Part shown: positions 34,351 through 45,479 of the stretch, in pieces
How positions within the stretch are numbered: position 1 is the stretch's first letter
How the letters are laid out: every line of letters begins with the position of its first letter
Source of the DNA: Stenopsyche tienmushanensis
Lineage: Eukaryota; Arthropoda; Insecta; Trichoptera; Stenopsychidae
Direction of reading: 5' to 3'
Length of the DNA: 64,000 bases
Assembly: GCA_008973525.1 (NCBI GenBank)
Contig: WACJ01000514.1
Coordinates: 682,001-746,000 of the forward strand
Made by a program: the position numbers and the translations under genes
Notes under the pieces: model-generated
The model's database searches: none
What the model was told of the DNA's origin: nothing
Seen by the model: only the letters and a program-made list of their open reading frames with translations

Positions 34351-34669
34351 AATGCCGTTATGTGCAATTGTACAGGTTTCGAAAATTGTTATTAATGTTC
34401 GCAATATACAATATTGAAATATATAAAAAAAAGATGAGAAAAAATGGGAAAATAAGCCAATATTTTTACAATAGTACAAATTTACAATTTTTTAGAATTC
34501 ACACAAAAAAACGAGAAATTTTCCATTGCACTTCAAGAAAAATTGCTCAGTCTTTAAAAATCACCCACATTTACGGTACAGAGGTAGGTTTAAGATACTC
34601 CCCAGACATTCCAGCGGTGTCAGGTCCGGTGACTTTGTCTGCACATGTGCCTAACAACCTGTATACACT

Positions 34670-34740
34670 TGGGTCTGTTTTTATGCGATTTTGAAGTTAT
34701 GCGGTTTTCAAAAATAATGCAACCTATTGCGTTTTCAAAA
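34670..34740 (+). repeat. TGCGATTTT / TTATGCGG repeat copy
   Basis: TTTTTATGCGATTTTGAAG then TTATGCGGTTTTC, as at 11415-11840 and 35755-35880. Confidence 0.55.
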
Positions 34741-34785
34741 ATAATAAGTGGGTGTGAATAGGGCGAAAAAAATTCAATTAAACCA

Positions 34786-34930
34786 TCATAAACATAGATG
34801 CTATATTTGCATGTCTGCCACTTATCATCCGTACAAATCCACTTATCCGCCAGGATCATTGCAGCGTGTATGAAACTTGTATTTGAATAAATATGTTTTT
34901 AATTAATAAACACTGTCCGATTTTATAATA
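34786..34930 (-). repeat. Inverted copy of the 7261-7414 / 19880-20023 repeat
   Basis: TCATCCGTACAAATCCACTT and GCAGCGTGTATGAA are the reverse complement of the block at 7290-7370. Confidence 0.75.
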
Positions 34931-34969
34931 TACAGTAAGTTGTCTAAACCCTCTTTTCTTAATCTAAAC

Positions 34970-35334
34970 GCGAGTCGCTCATTCAGCGGTCCGAAAAGCG
35001 GACCGATTGAGCATACAAACCTTATGGCCACTCCGTCTTCTTTCAGGGCATTTTGCGACATTCTCTATGATCCTTTACGATCGCGGAAGCGACGTAGCCC
35101 CTAGACACCATCATACATTCTATCAACAGTAGCCGCCATCTATACGTTAGGTCGGGTACTTTTGGGACTATCTTTGTGTATTATTTTAAAACATACATTA
35201 TAATAGTATTTAATGTATTGCATTTATAATAGTATTGATTAACTTTAAAAAATAAATTGGATTTCCAGAGGCAGGGGGGGGGGCGTTAAGTTAGATATTT
35301 GCCACGGGCGCTTCGTAACCTAGTTACGGTTCTG
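34970..35334. mobile_element. hAT-like repeat, 3' part
   Basis: Contains GCGGTCCGAAAAGCGGACCG and TATGGCCACTCCGTC, then CCGCCATCTATACGTTAGGT (shared with 42655-42700), and ends TAGTTACGGTTCTG, the family terminus. The left terminus is missing or hidden. A G11 run lies at 35276. Confidence 0.65.
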
Positions 35335-35454
35335 CTGTCGATAGCACACAATATTCGGTCATTTCTTTGCGTACACATAAATAATAGACATGAAATGCAC
35401 TCAAAATCGATTCATTATATCATTCACATATTATTAGGCGATAAATTTGGGTTA

Positions 35455-35585
35455 ACAATCTGTACGATGTACGCAAGATACTCTCCCCGTCTCTGTCTCA
35501 CATTCACAATCTCCGAACTGCAAGATATTCTTTCCGTCTCTGTTTCTCTACAAACTCAACGCGAAAGATACTCTCCGTTTCTGTA
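35455..35585 (-). repeat. Dispersed repeat with internal tandem, partner of 7020-7145
   Basis: Inverted copy of 7020-7145. The word AGATACTCTCC(C)GT(C/T)TCTGT is repeated three times in degenerate form within 130 bp. Confidence 0.65.
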
Positions 35586-35749
35586 AATCAGCGATTACAT
35601 TTTAAAAAAGATCATTTCAACACAGAGGGATGACGAATAAATGTATACTGACGATAACGATAATTTGTACGATTATCGATTAAAATAGACTTTAATAAAG
35701 CAATTCTAAGATTAATATGTATTGTTTTTATTTATATGATTATTTTATA

Positions 35750-36010
35750 AACTTTTTTTATGCGATTTTTGGTACTTTCTATCACGATGATTTGAAGTTA
35801 TGCGGTTTTTAAAAATACATAATGGAATCTAGTTTTCTATGTAGTTCAAGTCTTTTTTTATGCGATTTTTTTTATATGCGACTCCCCATTGAACGTATCT
35901 ATCGCATAAAAACAGACCTAAGTGTACATATATATTTAGGTGGCTTTTTTTTCTTTTATGGAATGATTGCCAACCATTTTGATATGGTATTTTCATAGCG
36001 AATATATGTC
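35750..36010 (+). repeat. TGCGATTTT repeats followed by a SINE body fragment
   Basis: Two TTTTTTTATGCGATTTTT units lie at 35755-35880. From 35938 the sequence AGGTGGCTTTTTTTTC and ATTGCCAACCATTTTGATAT matches the body of the SINE at 30471-30550. Confidence 0.6.
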
Positions 36011-36539
36011 CTTCCTACATATTTCAACCTTATAGCTATTTTATATCTATTGAATTCGAAATAGGAACCACGTTTTTATAAGCAGGTATACCTTTAGAGA
36101 ATTTTCAACATTTCTCCGATACATATATATTCGATTAATAAAAAAAAAACGAAAAAATTCAGCGCCAAGTCCTATTAATGGTTTTTTTCAATATCCTTAA
36201 TTTCCACAGATATTAAGACGATTTTGTTAAGATAATACAACAATTAATTCTTGTATGATTTGTAAAATATATGCCGAATTATGCATTAATCTTACAGCCC
36301 TGTCCAAAAATCATAATGGAGAATAATAATCGACAATCATTGCTGTCCAAATCATGACCTGACTAGATCTCCGCTTTTTCATGATCACTCGCCGCTTTAT
36401 ATTGTTGTTGAACTTTTCTGTCTATCAAATATAATTCATCCAATAAAATAATATTCGGCTTTCAGCGACTTTACTCATTGAAGCTGTACGTTCATTGCTT
36501 ATTGGATCGATGGAAATAAATTGTGAATTAAGGCTGTTT
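36011..36539. other. No gene recognised
   Basis: AT-rich sequence with nothing to report. Confidence 0.45.
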
Positions 36540-36790
36540 TATGCCATGTTTACTTTGGGCGCGCATTTTACGACGAGGGGGCGAAGAGGCGTGATGGTAG
36601 TAAAAAATATTTAGCAAAGGTGTTTCACTCAGCGCTTCGGTATTTGGGATAATAGTAGGAACGGTATTCGTCTGACGCATGTGCGGGAGTCTCCTGGAAG
36701 ATATGTGGGGAGGGATTCGAACTGAGAACGGACTCACTCAGTGACTCACAAGTCATTCGGACATCGCGTCGTGCGCGTCGTGCCTGTCGT
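36540..36790 (-). mobile_element. Possible tRNA-derived SINE
   Basis: The - strand has a box-B match in AGTTCGAATCCC (around 36712-36723) and a short stem-loop TGACT...AGTCA upstream, like the anticodon arm of a tRNA-derived head. The D arm is not convincing and no second copy is seen here. Confidence 0.35.
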
Positions 36791-37017
36791 GCACAACACA
36801 TCCAGACTCACCTGTAACGATCCTCCGATCAGACCCTGTGTTTTCAACAATGACCTGTGAATAAAATCAATAGTGGGGAAGTCGGGCAGCGCTGTCGATA
36901 CGGGAGCAATCGTTTCATCGCGAGCGTCGGGATTTTCGCATATGTAGACAAAACGCCTGAATATTTCAAACATTAGCGAATAAATCCGACTGGGACTATT
37001 TTTAAAAGGGGAACGAC

Positions 37018-37025
37018 TATATAAG
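37018..37025 (+). promoter_or_regulatory. Possible TATA box upstream of the phosphatase gene
   Basis: TATATAAG stands 206 bp before the proposed start codon at 37231. No supporting initiator or transcript start can be seen, so this is weak. Confidence 0.25.
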
Positions 37026-37230
37026 TGATACAAGGAAGTACATTTATAAGCATAGTTCGGGTAAAATATTTATAATCGAAGCATCCGGACAGCTGCGTCC
37101 GTATCGCTCGCAAATCGATAAATTTTTGCGAGAACAACAATGTAATTCGCATACCAGGACCAAATTTAGATAATCGAGACCCATAGATCCTGCCACGATT
37201 CGATCGAAGCGTTCGATTGTCATCCAGAAA

Positions 37231-37343
37231 ATGAAAGTGATAAGCCAGGACGCCCTCAGTGTTGACATCAGGCCGCAGAGGGACGACGATGCCAAGAGCA
37301 GGACGGACGTCCAAGATATATTAGCCGACAATGAAGAATCAAG
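37231..37343 (+). CDS. Phosphatase gene, coding exon 1
   Basis: Begins with ATG in context GAAAATGA and encodes [20 protein letters not shown] through DNEES. It ends TCAAG|GTAAGA, a strong donor, leaving two bases of a Ser codon. It joins in frame with the acceptor at 43173-43174, restoring Ser38. It is supported by phase, splice signals and coding-like composition, not by homology. Confidence 0.7.
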
Positions 37344-40300
37344 GTAAGAATGTTTTGGCAGCCCTCTCCATCAGATGCCCGATTATTTCACACATTCTGT
37401 CATTGTCACTCAAGCATCCCACATTCTACATATGACACCATCCAAGGGCGAAACGCAAGGATTACGAAGTCTGTTATAAATCCTCTCATAACAAACACAT
37501 CAGATTTACAGAAGGCATTTCCCTTATCTTTTTCAAAGCGATGACCCCCACAACAGAAATAAATCCAAGGCAAAACGATGCCCTTAACGTTAAAACCAAC
37601 ATCCTCAGCCAACAATCTCACAACGCGGAAAAGTCCCAAAGGATTATTTTTACACGAAATCCAAGCTCCAAACGCCGAATACTTCTGCCAATTTATATTT
37701 TTTTATTGCTCAAAACGCGATTTAAACCGCGAGTTTTTCTCTATTGCACAGATCAAATTATCGCTGTTTACATGCGAGATAAGGCCGCATAAATTCTCAT
37801 AGTGTAAACACACCGGCGCTTAATGTGTTTTTGAGTATTCAAATGATGAACTTTTAAAGTGTGGTTCTTTATGGACGCCATCATAAACACGCATTCGTTC
37901 TCAAACGATTCACATGCTTTAATCTAGCAATCGGCTAAAAACGTCTTTTGAATGGACAAAAAGACAGCCTTTTCAAAAAAAAAAAATAACGAACAAAATT
38001 TTAATTTTTTTTTTAAAATTGATTCAATCAAGGGGATGTAAAAATACTTTTTTTTTTTGGTTTGTATCCCAATTTGAAAAGCCTATTTATTATTTTCCAT
38101 GACATAATCCTGTATGAATTTAGAATATGATTTAAAATGTGTATTTATAGATTCCAGCATACCATTCCATATAAGGGAAGGTATTCATAGCTCAAAAATA
38201 GATAGCATTGGACATGAATACATTCATCAACTTTATTCATCATTAGTTTTTATCTTTCTTTAGCAGTATTCTACAGAAAAAAAGGGGGAAAAACTACTAT
38301 TTTACACATTGTAACGACTCCACGAGCCCCCGTTTCGTTGTCTTCGTCGCTGTCAAAGTATCCGACTGACACTCTATTCGGCCGCGAGGAATACTTCTCG
38401 GGGTCATTAGCTAAAAAACTAACTAATATATTGGTTTAAACTAGTAAAATGACGGTTACAGAGTCTGTGTGTCCAATCGGTCCACTTTTCGGATCGCTGA
38501 TATGACAATCGAGCACCCCGCAATTGGATGCAATACCTGAATTTGTCTACAGAATGATTACGAACTCCCATTACAAAATCATATTAAGTAAAATGGTCAA
38601 GTAAAATAAAAATCATTAAAAAATCAAATCATGATTCTACAGGCTACCAGTTCATCCGTCTCTCGTAGAATTTATATTTCAAAATTTTATGCGATCATTC
38701 CACCGCAAGCATCCCTCGCCTTGGATTGGGAGATTTTGTAAATATTTGGTCGCCAGTTCGGCCGTAAACGTTTCCCACGGATTAATTGTTGTTCGCCTTT
38801 CATCTTGAGCTATTAAATCCGATTAAAGTCTTAAAGAAGTGAACTTTGGAGCCATTTTATGGCTTGCGTCCTACATAGGCCTGCGATAAATACGGGTTTT
38901 CAGCTGAAAAATGCACACGTGTCGCCACAATGCCGGATATATGCGTCTTCTGGTTTTAGTTGCGGCATCGACGACGCCGAACATTCCCCAGGATTTTCTA
39001 GCATGGCCGAGAAATATAGGAAGAAAAATGCTCGAAGCGAAAATAAGCGAACTGAAGCTCGGAATGTCACGCAGAATATATGATTTGACGCGAATACAAA
39101 ATTCCGATGAAATTAGCTAAATTAATTTAAGAAAGAGATCCGACTAATGAAACTGGTATCGAGCGAAAATAATTCGGATGGGCAAATTCTTCCTCGCGCT
39201 TTCGCTGCTGCTTCAAGGATGCGATCGATCGTTGCTTAGAATTCGAGGGGTGGAGTAGGCTTTTTTCCGGCTTGGCCGAGAGTTGGCTAGCTTTTCCGCA
39301 ACGATGAAATAACTTGCCGTTGTGAATGACCGTGTTTGTGTCACCAGTCGGTCATCGCCATTAATTAAAGATGATCCAAGGTCGTCGTCTCTCTCTCATC
39401 AGGATGGATTATAAAAGATTTCATGACCGGCCAAGAGCATGACGCAGTAGAATTCTATTGTCTTGGGCGGATTGCTGAAAAATCGCTTGTTTACATAATC
39501 AGCTTTCACTGATAATGGTGGGAGCTTACAGCTACTTATAAACACATGCAGAGCACGTTTAAAGATCTTGCATATAAACTATGTTCTATTAATAAAGATT
39601 TTCACCGCAACTTATTATAGCATCTGGTGGAAGAAAAAAAAACGATTTATTACAACATAAACAATGGATGGAAGACGATTTGGTTATTAGTAAACAAGTT
39701 TTGGAATATGTTTTTCTCAGGCACGTGCTTGATGATTGGAATGGTACACGTTATGCTTTAAATGTGGTTGCGCGCGCATTTGATTATGTTCAGAGACACA
39801 GGGCTGTAACAAGGGGGTGGCAAAGCAGGTGCCCGCCATGGGCGCAAAACGCAGAATACCGATCCAGTCGAGAGTTGAACATGGTTTTTATTTTACTTGA
39901 TCATTCTATATTGATTGACTCTGTTCGTTTTTATAATAAATACTAAAGCGTCCAATCGCGAAGCGCTCATTCGTAATATCAACGGTCCGAAAAGCGGACC
40001 GAATGGACACACAGACCTTGTGGCCACTCGGTCCTCTTTTATTTTCGGGGATAAATGCGTATCCGGGGCTTTTTTGATCTGCACGATCACGGAAGCTCCC
40101 TCAAAAGCTTAATTACATAGGTGTCTCGTGCCAAATGAGGTCGCGAACGAGCCTAGGAGAAGTATACTTTTCATTTCCATTACTATTACTGTAGTGAGAA
40201 GTACCCTAATGCAAAAATTCGTTTCAAAAGCGCAGAAATAAAAGTAAAGAGATTCTGGATTGTAGTTTTTCTTCTTGGTAGGGAATAAATCCCTTCAAGA

Positions 40301-43300
40301 AAGGGGGAGCAAACAGGAAAACAAATAAAAAAAAAAGAATTAGATGCAGGATGTTTTTAATGAAATATTTTTAATGGGAAAATTATCAAAGAGCATTTCG
40401 CGAGCCGTCATTGAGGGTCTCGCGTATCAATGGTTTCATAATACTATTCACATACTTTAGTGAATTAAATTACTCTAATATAATTGACTAGCGTTATTCG
40501 AGGCAATTTACATCTTCGTGTCGGATCTACGATGCGATAGTTTGTAAATAGTAACAAACACTCACAAAAAAAGAGTGAATTGGAACATGTGGGTTTGATT
40601 CTAAGCCTTTGGATGTGCATTATTTTTAGAGCATCACAAGCAATGCAAAGATCAAAGATTTGGGCGCTCATAAATACAATCAAAGACTCGTTTCAATAAC
40701 ACTAACATTGTATTGTCATGAAACTATTGTTATCTAACTATTTTTAATTTGTTCTACTTGGCTCCGGATCAATATTCTAGTACGTAATACACAAACCAAA
40801 ACACCTATGCTTATCAGGCATGATTGATTGAAAAAATCTAAATGGATTTCATGGTTTGTCTTCGAGGAAACGGCAGCATTTCAAAGAAGATGCTTAAATT
40901 TGTCAATAGTGCAATTTAATATCGAGAATCGTCTGTCGATTTGATCGTCGATCCGTATTTTTAGACGATGGAAATAGATTAGGCGTTCCAATGAAAACGT
41001 GCGATTATATGGGCCGACTGCACGAAAAGCATGAGCAATTCGCCCCAAGCATGCCAACAAGAAGTCCCAGGACTCCGGCATATTTTTGCGATGATATTAT
41101 AACGTCGGGATGCTTGCAGTATATCATTCTGATCTTGACCCGTTGATTTTTATTGCTTTCATTGCTCGTAAAATTGTAGAACGCGCTTGAATGACGCCAG
41201 CTCGGAGACTTTATGAAATGTAACAATAATTCAGCCACATTTTCCGACGTCCTGGACCAATTTCCTGAGGCGATCCGCAGATCTCGGTGTGTAATCGCTG
41301 ATGGATAGAATGTTCCGCGAGGACATATTTATATTTTGCGACATTAATAAACTGAAACGTCCGCATAACTCTAAAGCATTTATGAGGCCATCGATTGATG
41401 AGAATGTTGTGTTCGCGCTGAGGAAGAAACACACCCTCTTCTATTTCGAGAAGGGTGTGTCAAATATTAGATTTGGACTTGGATATCAGAATGCTTATAT
41501 TCTTCATCTGCGGAGTAACGTTAATACATCATCATGCAAGATTAGCTCATCGAACAGTACCTAAAACAAATAAGAGACCCACAAAGAATATTTTTGTGGC
41601 TCAATCAACAAAACATAAAAAAACAAAAAAAGTTGCAACACTTTAGCCACGTCTAACTAAACCCTAGCCACTTTGTATCGAAAGTAGATGACGTTTATTT
41701 AACAATAATTAATGTAAACTATTTGTAGACAATACAACAGCTTTGTAGATTTTAATGTGACGCCACTATTTATATTCAAGTTTTGAATTTTTTTATTAAA
41801 GTCTTTAAAAGTTTGGTAGGCTGTAACTTTCCTGATTTGCATTGTATAAATATGAAAATTGGGGGCGTATTATTGATGTAAGTAGCCATTTACATTTATG
41901 AAAAGGCAAACAAAATGTAAGAGTAATCCATGGCTGTGAAAATATATCGAGCACCTAGTCGTCCATTATTTTGTACGATCGCTGCCTCCATGATACAGTT
42001 TTAATAGACACTATAACAGACTAACATAAAAGTAAAACTGAAGCTCATGCTTGAATATGAGCTACGATAAGAATATGTGGCTAAGAAAAAAGGAAGAAAT
42101 CCGAAGAACAGAGCCGTAACAAGAAGGTGGCAAAGCAGGCGCCTGCCACGGGCGCAACTGAGCTTGGGGTGCAAAACGCAGAATACCGACCCAGTCGAGA
42201 GTTGCCAATATTTATTTTACTTGACCATTCTGCTTTACATGAATCAACACTGACTCTGTCCGTTTTTATAATATATACTAAGCTGTTTAATCCCTCTTTT
42301 TCTGTAAAATATAAACAACCCAACTGATCAGTCTTTTTATCGGACAACTTCGTTTTGTAATGATATGCATATGGCTTCCAATCGCAAAGCGCTCATTCGT
42401 AATGTCAGCGGTCCGAAAAGCGGACCAGATGGACATACAGATCTTGTGGCCACTAAGTCCACTTCGCAAGGATTTTCGCAGCATTTTCGGGGATAAATGC
42501 GTATCCGGAGCCTTCTTTGATGTGCACGATCACGGAAGCTCCCTCTGAAGCTAACTTACATAGGTTGCCCGCCCCAAATGAGGTTGCAAACGAATCTACA
42601 GAACAAATCTACCCATATTTATGAATCTAAATTTCTGAATTTTAAAACAACAACCGCCATCTATAAGTTAGGTCGGATACTTTTGGGACTATCTTTGTAT
42701 ATTATTTAAAAATGTGATAATATTAAATGTTTTTACTTGTAATAAAATCTTATTTTCCTTATTTTATAACAAGCATTCTACATGAATAATATTTTGGGGT
42801 TACTGTATTATCAATTGTAACTTATATAACTCAAAATTAAAACAAGTATTTAAATAAATAAATAATTTATTAGCAAATTAAATTAAGTAAGAAATAATAC
42901 TTATGATGGAGATAAATTAGGTAACATGCGTAGGTCTTATATGGAAAGTGATAGGAAATCAAATACAAGATATTAACTTTTTCAGTTTGGGAGTCCCAGC
43001 TTAGAATATATAATGATTACTTAAGATTACAATCTGGAATTGGGGTTAATAACAATATTATCTGAAGTATTGGTTTACAAGATTAACATATTTTTATAGA
43101 AACTGTTTATCATTAGACCACAACGCGATAATCAACTCCAATTTATTAACGCATATGTTCGATTTGATTTACAGTTGTCGATCCGAAGAATCAGCAGTTG
43201 GAAGTCCCGTCAGCTCTGGCATATCGGCTATTCTTCCCGGTCTGATGTTATGCGGAGCCGGTGCTTGCAGACCGGCCGACCTTCGCGCCTGCCAAGTCAC

Positions 43301-45034
43301 TTGTGTGGTCAGCGCGGCCCAAGAGCTTCCGGACACTCCTCTTCCTCATGCGGACACCATCTTCCTGAGGGTGCCCGTCCTGGACACCGTCGACGACGAC
43401 CTCATGCCGTACTTCGACATGGTCGCGGATATTATCGAGCAAGTGAGTTTTTATCTCCTTCCGCGAGCGGCCTGCGACGAAAATAACGACCATAGGCATG
43501 CGATCGTTGCGAAAGCTTTGTATGCCGAAATTCTTGCGGTGGCTCGTACATTCCTTTATGGTGGCGATAAACAACGCTTTCTATTTGTACGCACGAAAAT
43601 AGCTTTACGCATATTTCATCGCGTATAAAAGCGCGAACGCGAGATACAAGTCTACTTCAAACAATAATAAGGCTATAAATACATTTTAGTGAATGAGATC
43701 AATTTCTCATACGATATGCCGATACGAAAAATATGCATCTGTCACATTTGAATCGGATAATGTTGCCAGTTATAAAAATATTAATTTTCACGATTTAAAT
43801 TCGGGTAACTTTGCTTTTTATTTAAAATAAATGCGTTTTAATTTTGTACATTATTAATATAGTTCAGGCTTTAATTAAAGTAAATTCCTCATTTAGAGAT
43901 GGTTTCGCGTAATCGGCTGGAATTTAATTTAAATTAATAGTGTCGTCTGCGACCTTCCGCTCGGTAATCTTCCGACGGTGGTTGTCTTTAGCGGTTGATG
44001 GCGGTTCAGACCGGATACCGCATTACAGCATACTGAATGACCATCCTCCCACTCGAATGCCTGATTATTTTTGTTTACGAAATCTCACTTTCGCGTCATG
44101 TGATCTCTGCGTTCGGGATATTTCACTTTCCTAACGAGCATCTTTATATTTAGAATATATACAAAACGGCCTAAGCGCGCGTCTCTAACGTGACGCAGCG
44201 TCGACTTGACCTACAGTGCATAGCATTTATTGACCGACTGCAAGCGGAACGAGGGCATCAGCTCGAGGGATGCATTCTTCTTTTCGTTACATCACTTTTG
44301 GCGCCACTCTACGTTTTTTTCTTATTTTTAACGTGCCACACAAAATGTAGAACGTCACTCTTTGCTAATATTTAAAACATACATAAACACATTGAAGAAA
44401 ATAAAATTTTTGGACATGGACGAAAAATTATGACTCACGGCCTTTTTATTAAAATTTGAATTTTGACATACCAATAATTCAAATAAATTTCACCCAATAT
44501 TTTATAAGCCGAAAATAATGTTTTACAAGTTGAAAATTCAATTAAAAAATTGTAGAAATTAATTCAATTCACAAATAAATAAATTTATTAAATATTTCAA
44601 TATTAATTTATTGGATTTAATTCACTTTTCAGGTTAAAGTATCCGGAGGATGTACTTTAGTACATTGCGTTGCAGGAGTAAGCCGATCGGCATCACTGTG
44701 TCTAGCATATCTTATGAGGGAACAGCGTCTTTCTTTGAGCGACGCTTTCTTATATCTGCGTTCTAAAAGGTATACAATAATCGGATAACTCGTATGAGAT
44801 GATTGCATCGAGCTAAATGCTAATATTTCTATTCATATTTACAGACCACAGGTGCGACCGAATACGGGATTCTTCAAGCAACTAATCAAATACGAAGAGC
44901 AATTGTTTGGAAAAACTTCAGTCAATATAGTTTTTAATGAAGTCGTGGGAAAAGACATACCGGACGTTTACGAACCCGACTATAGAGAAATGTCGTGGTA
45001 CAGGCAGCGACATTGTGTAGCAGGACGTTACTAA
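37231..45034 (+). CDS. Dual-specificity protein phosphatase, DUSP14/18/21-like, four exons
   Basis: Joined exons 37231-37343, 43175-43442, 44633-44769 and 44845-45034 give 235 residues ending in TAA. All junctions are GT/AG with matching phase. Residues 45-60 lead into the phosphatase fold ([18 protein letters not shown]). The loop [11 protein letters not shown] supplies the presumed general acid Asp108. The P-loop [12 protein letters not shown] holds catalytic Cys139 and Arg145. [18 protein letters not shown] and LFGKTSV are typical of the DUSP14/18/21 group, small cysteine phosphatases that act on phospho-Tyr and phospho-Thr/Ser in signalling proteins such as MAP kinases. No KIM/rhodanese domain is present, so it is the atypical short class. 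The 37-residue N-terminal extension ([16 protein letters not shown]...) is acidic and not part of the family core. The start is the first ATG after an in-frame stop at 37171. The substrate is not predictable from sequence. Confidence 0.88.
38455..38600 (-). repeat. hAT-like repeat fragment
   Basis: GTGTCCAATCGGTCCACTTTTC followed by GGATCGCTGATATGACAAT is an inverted, diverged copy of the hairpin block. The termini are not visible. Confidence 0.6.
39799..40150 (+). mobile_element. hAT-like repeat copy
   Basis: Starts CAGGGCTGTAACAAGGGGGT, then GTGGCAAAGCAGGTGCCCGC. The hairpin GGTCCGAAAAGCGGACCG lies near 39985, and the tail CACGATCACGGAAGCTCCCT is shared with 42527-42546. The right terminus is unclear. 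Confidence 0.65.
41630..41765 (+). repeat. Dispersed repeat, partner of 34223-34350
   Basis: TTTAGCCACGTCTAACTAAA through CAGCTTTGTAGATTTTAATG, colinear with the other copy. Confidence 0.75.
42109..42790 (+). mobile_element. hAT-like repeat, long copy
   Basis: Starts CAGAGCCGTAACAAGAAGGT, followed by GGCAAAGCAGGCGCCTGCCA. The hairpin GGTCCGAAAAGCGGACC is at about 42411-42427, and CCGCCATCTATAAGTTAGGT at 42655 matches 35129. It lacks a clear right terminus. Combining it with 34970-35334 suggests a parent element longer than 700 bp. Confidence 0.65.
43175..43442 (+). CDS. Phosphatase gene, coding exon 2
   Basis: Acceptor TTGATTTACAG, donor CAA|GTGAGT, 268 nt. It encodes the N-terminal half of the catalytic domain from [11 protein letters not shown] to MVADIIEQ. 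Its GC content is far above the surroundings. An ATG at 43155 lies in the acceptor region and would give a shorter N terminus if used, but the acceptor and phase match to exon 1 favour splicing. Confidence 0.88.
44633..44769 (+). CDS. Phosphatase gene, coding exon 3 (P-loop)
   Basis: Acceptor CACTTTTCAG, donor AAAAG|GTATAC, 137 nt. It encodes [20 protein letters not shown] then [20 protein letters not shown], the signature HCxxGxxR loop and following helix. Confidence 0.93.
44845..45034 (+). CDS. Phosphatase gene, coding exon 4
   Basis: Acceptor CATATTTACAG. It encodes [20 protein letters not shown] through QRHCVAGRY and stop TAA. The conserved RPxxRPNxGFxxQL stretch spans the exon 3/4 junction. 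Confidence 0.93.
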
Positions 45035-45331
45035 AGTGATCATAATATTTAACCGCTTATGTGAATTTCAAAAATGAACAGTTTGATCTTCATGCCAAAT
45101 ATCTTAACGTTATTTTTGTATTATATTAATACAAGTGTATTTAGATAAGCCTTACGAGGGATTTAGGACATAATTTTTTTATCGCTTAATGCTAAGGGAC
45201 CAAATTTGTAGTGTATGGCTAAATTTTGTTACAATTAATGTTTTGTATTGAGTTTTTAAAATATATATTTTATTAAACATTATTGTGCTATGTAACGTGT
45301 CATAAGAAAAAAAATGTATTTTGAACATTTA

Positions 45332-45337
45332 AATAAA
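45332..45337 (+). terminator. Likely polyadenylation signal of the phosphatase gene
   Basis: AATAAA 298 bp after the stop codon, followed by T-rich sequence. Other A/T-rich candidates exist nearby. Confidence 0.4.
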
Positions 45338-45479
45338 TCTATGAAATTACTCATATTGTTTATTTATGTTTGTTAAGAAACATGATTCAAAATCATCATT
45401 ACATATATGTTCAAAGTAGACACTGTGCTAAAACAGAGAGCGTTAACAAAGACAACATCTCCATCAATATTAAAATTCT

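Larger units (their letters stand above)
37344..43174 (+). other. Phosphatase gene intron 1
   Basis: 5.8 kb between the donor GTAAGA and the acceptor TTGATTTACAG. It contains hAT-like repeats at 38455-38600, 39799-40150 and 42109-42790 and the repeat at 41630-41765. Less AT-rich unique stretches at 38690-39420 and 40840-41430 may be regulatory. No other gene was found inside. Confidence 0.65.

Noticed and set aside
43155..43174. ATG at 43155 as the start of the phosphatase
   Set aside because: It overlaps a good acceptor (TTGATTTACAG), and the exon at 37231-37343 joins the acceptor in phase. Kept only as an alternative start.
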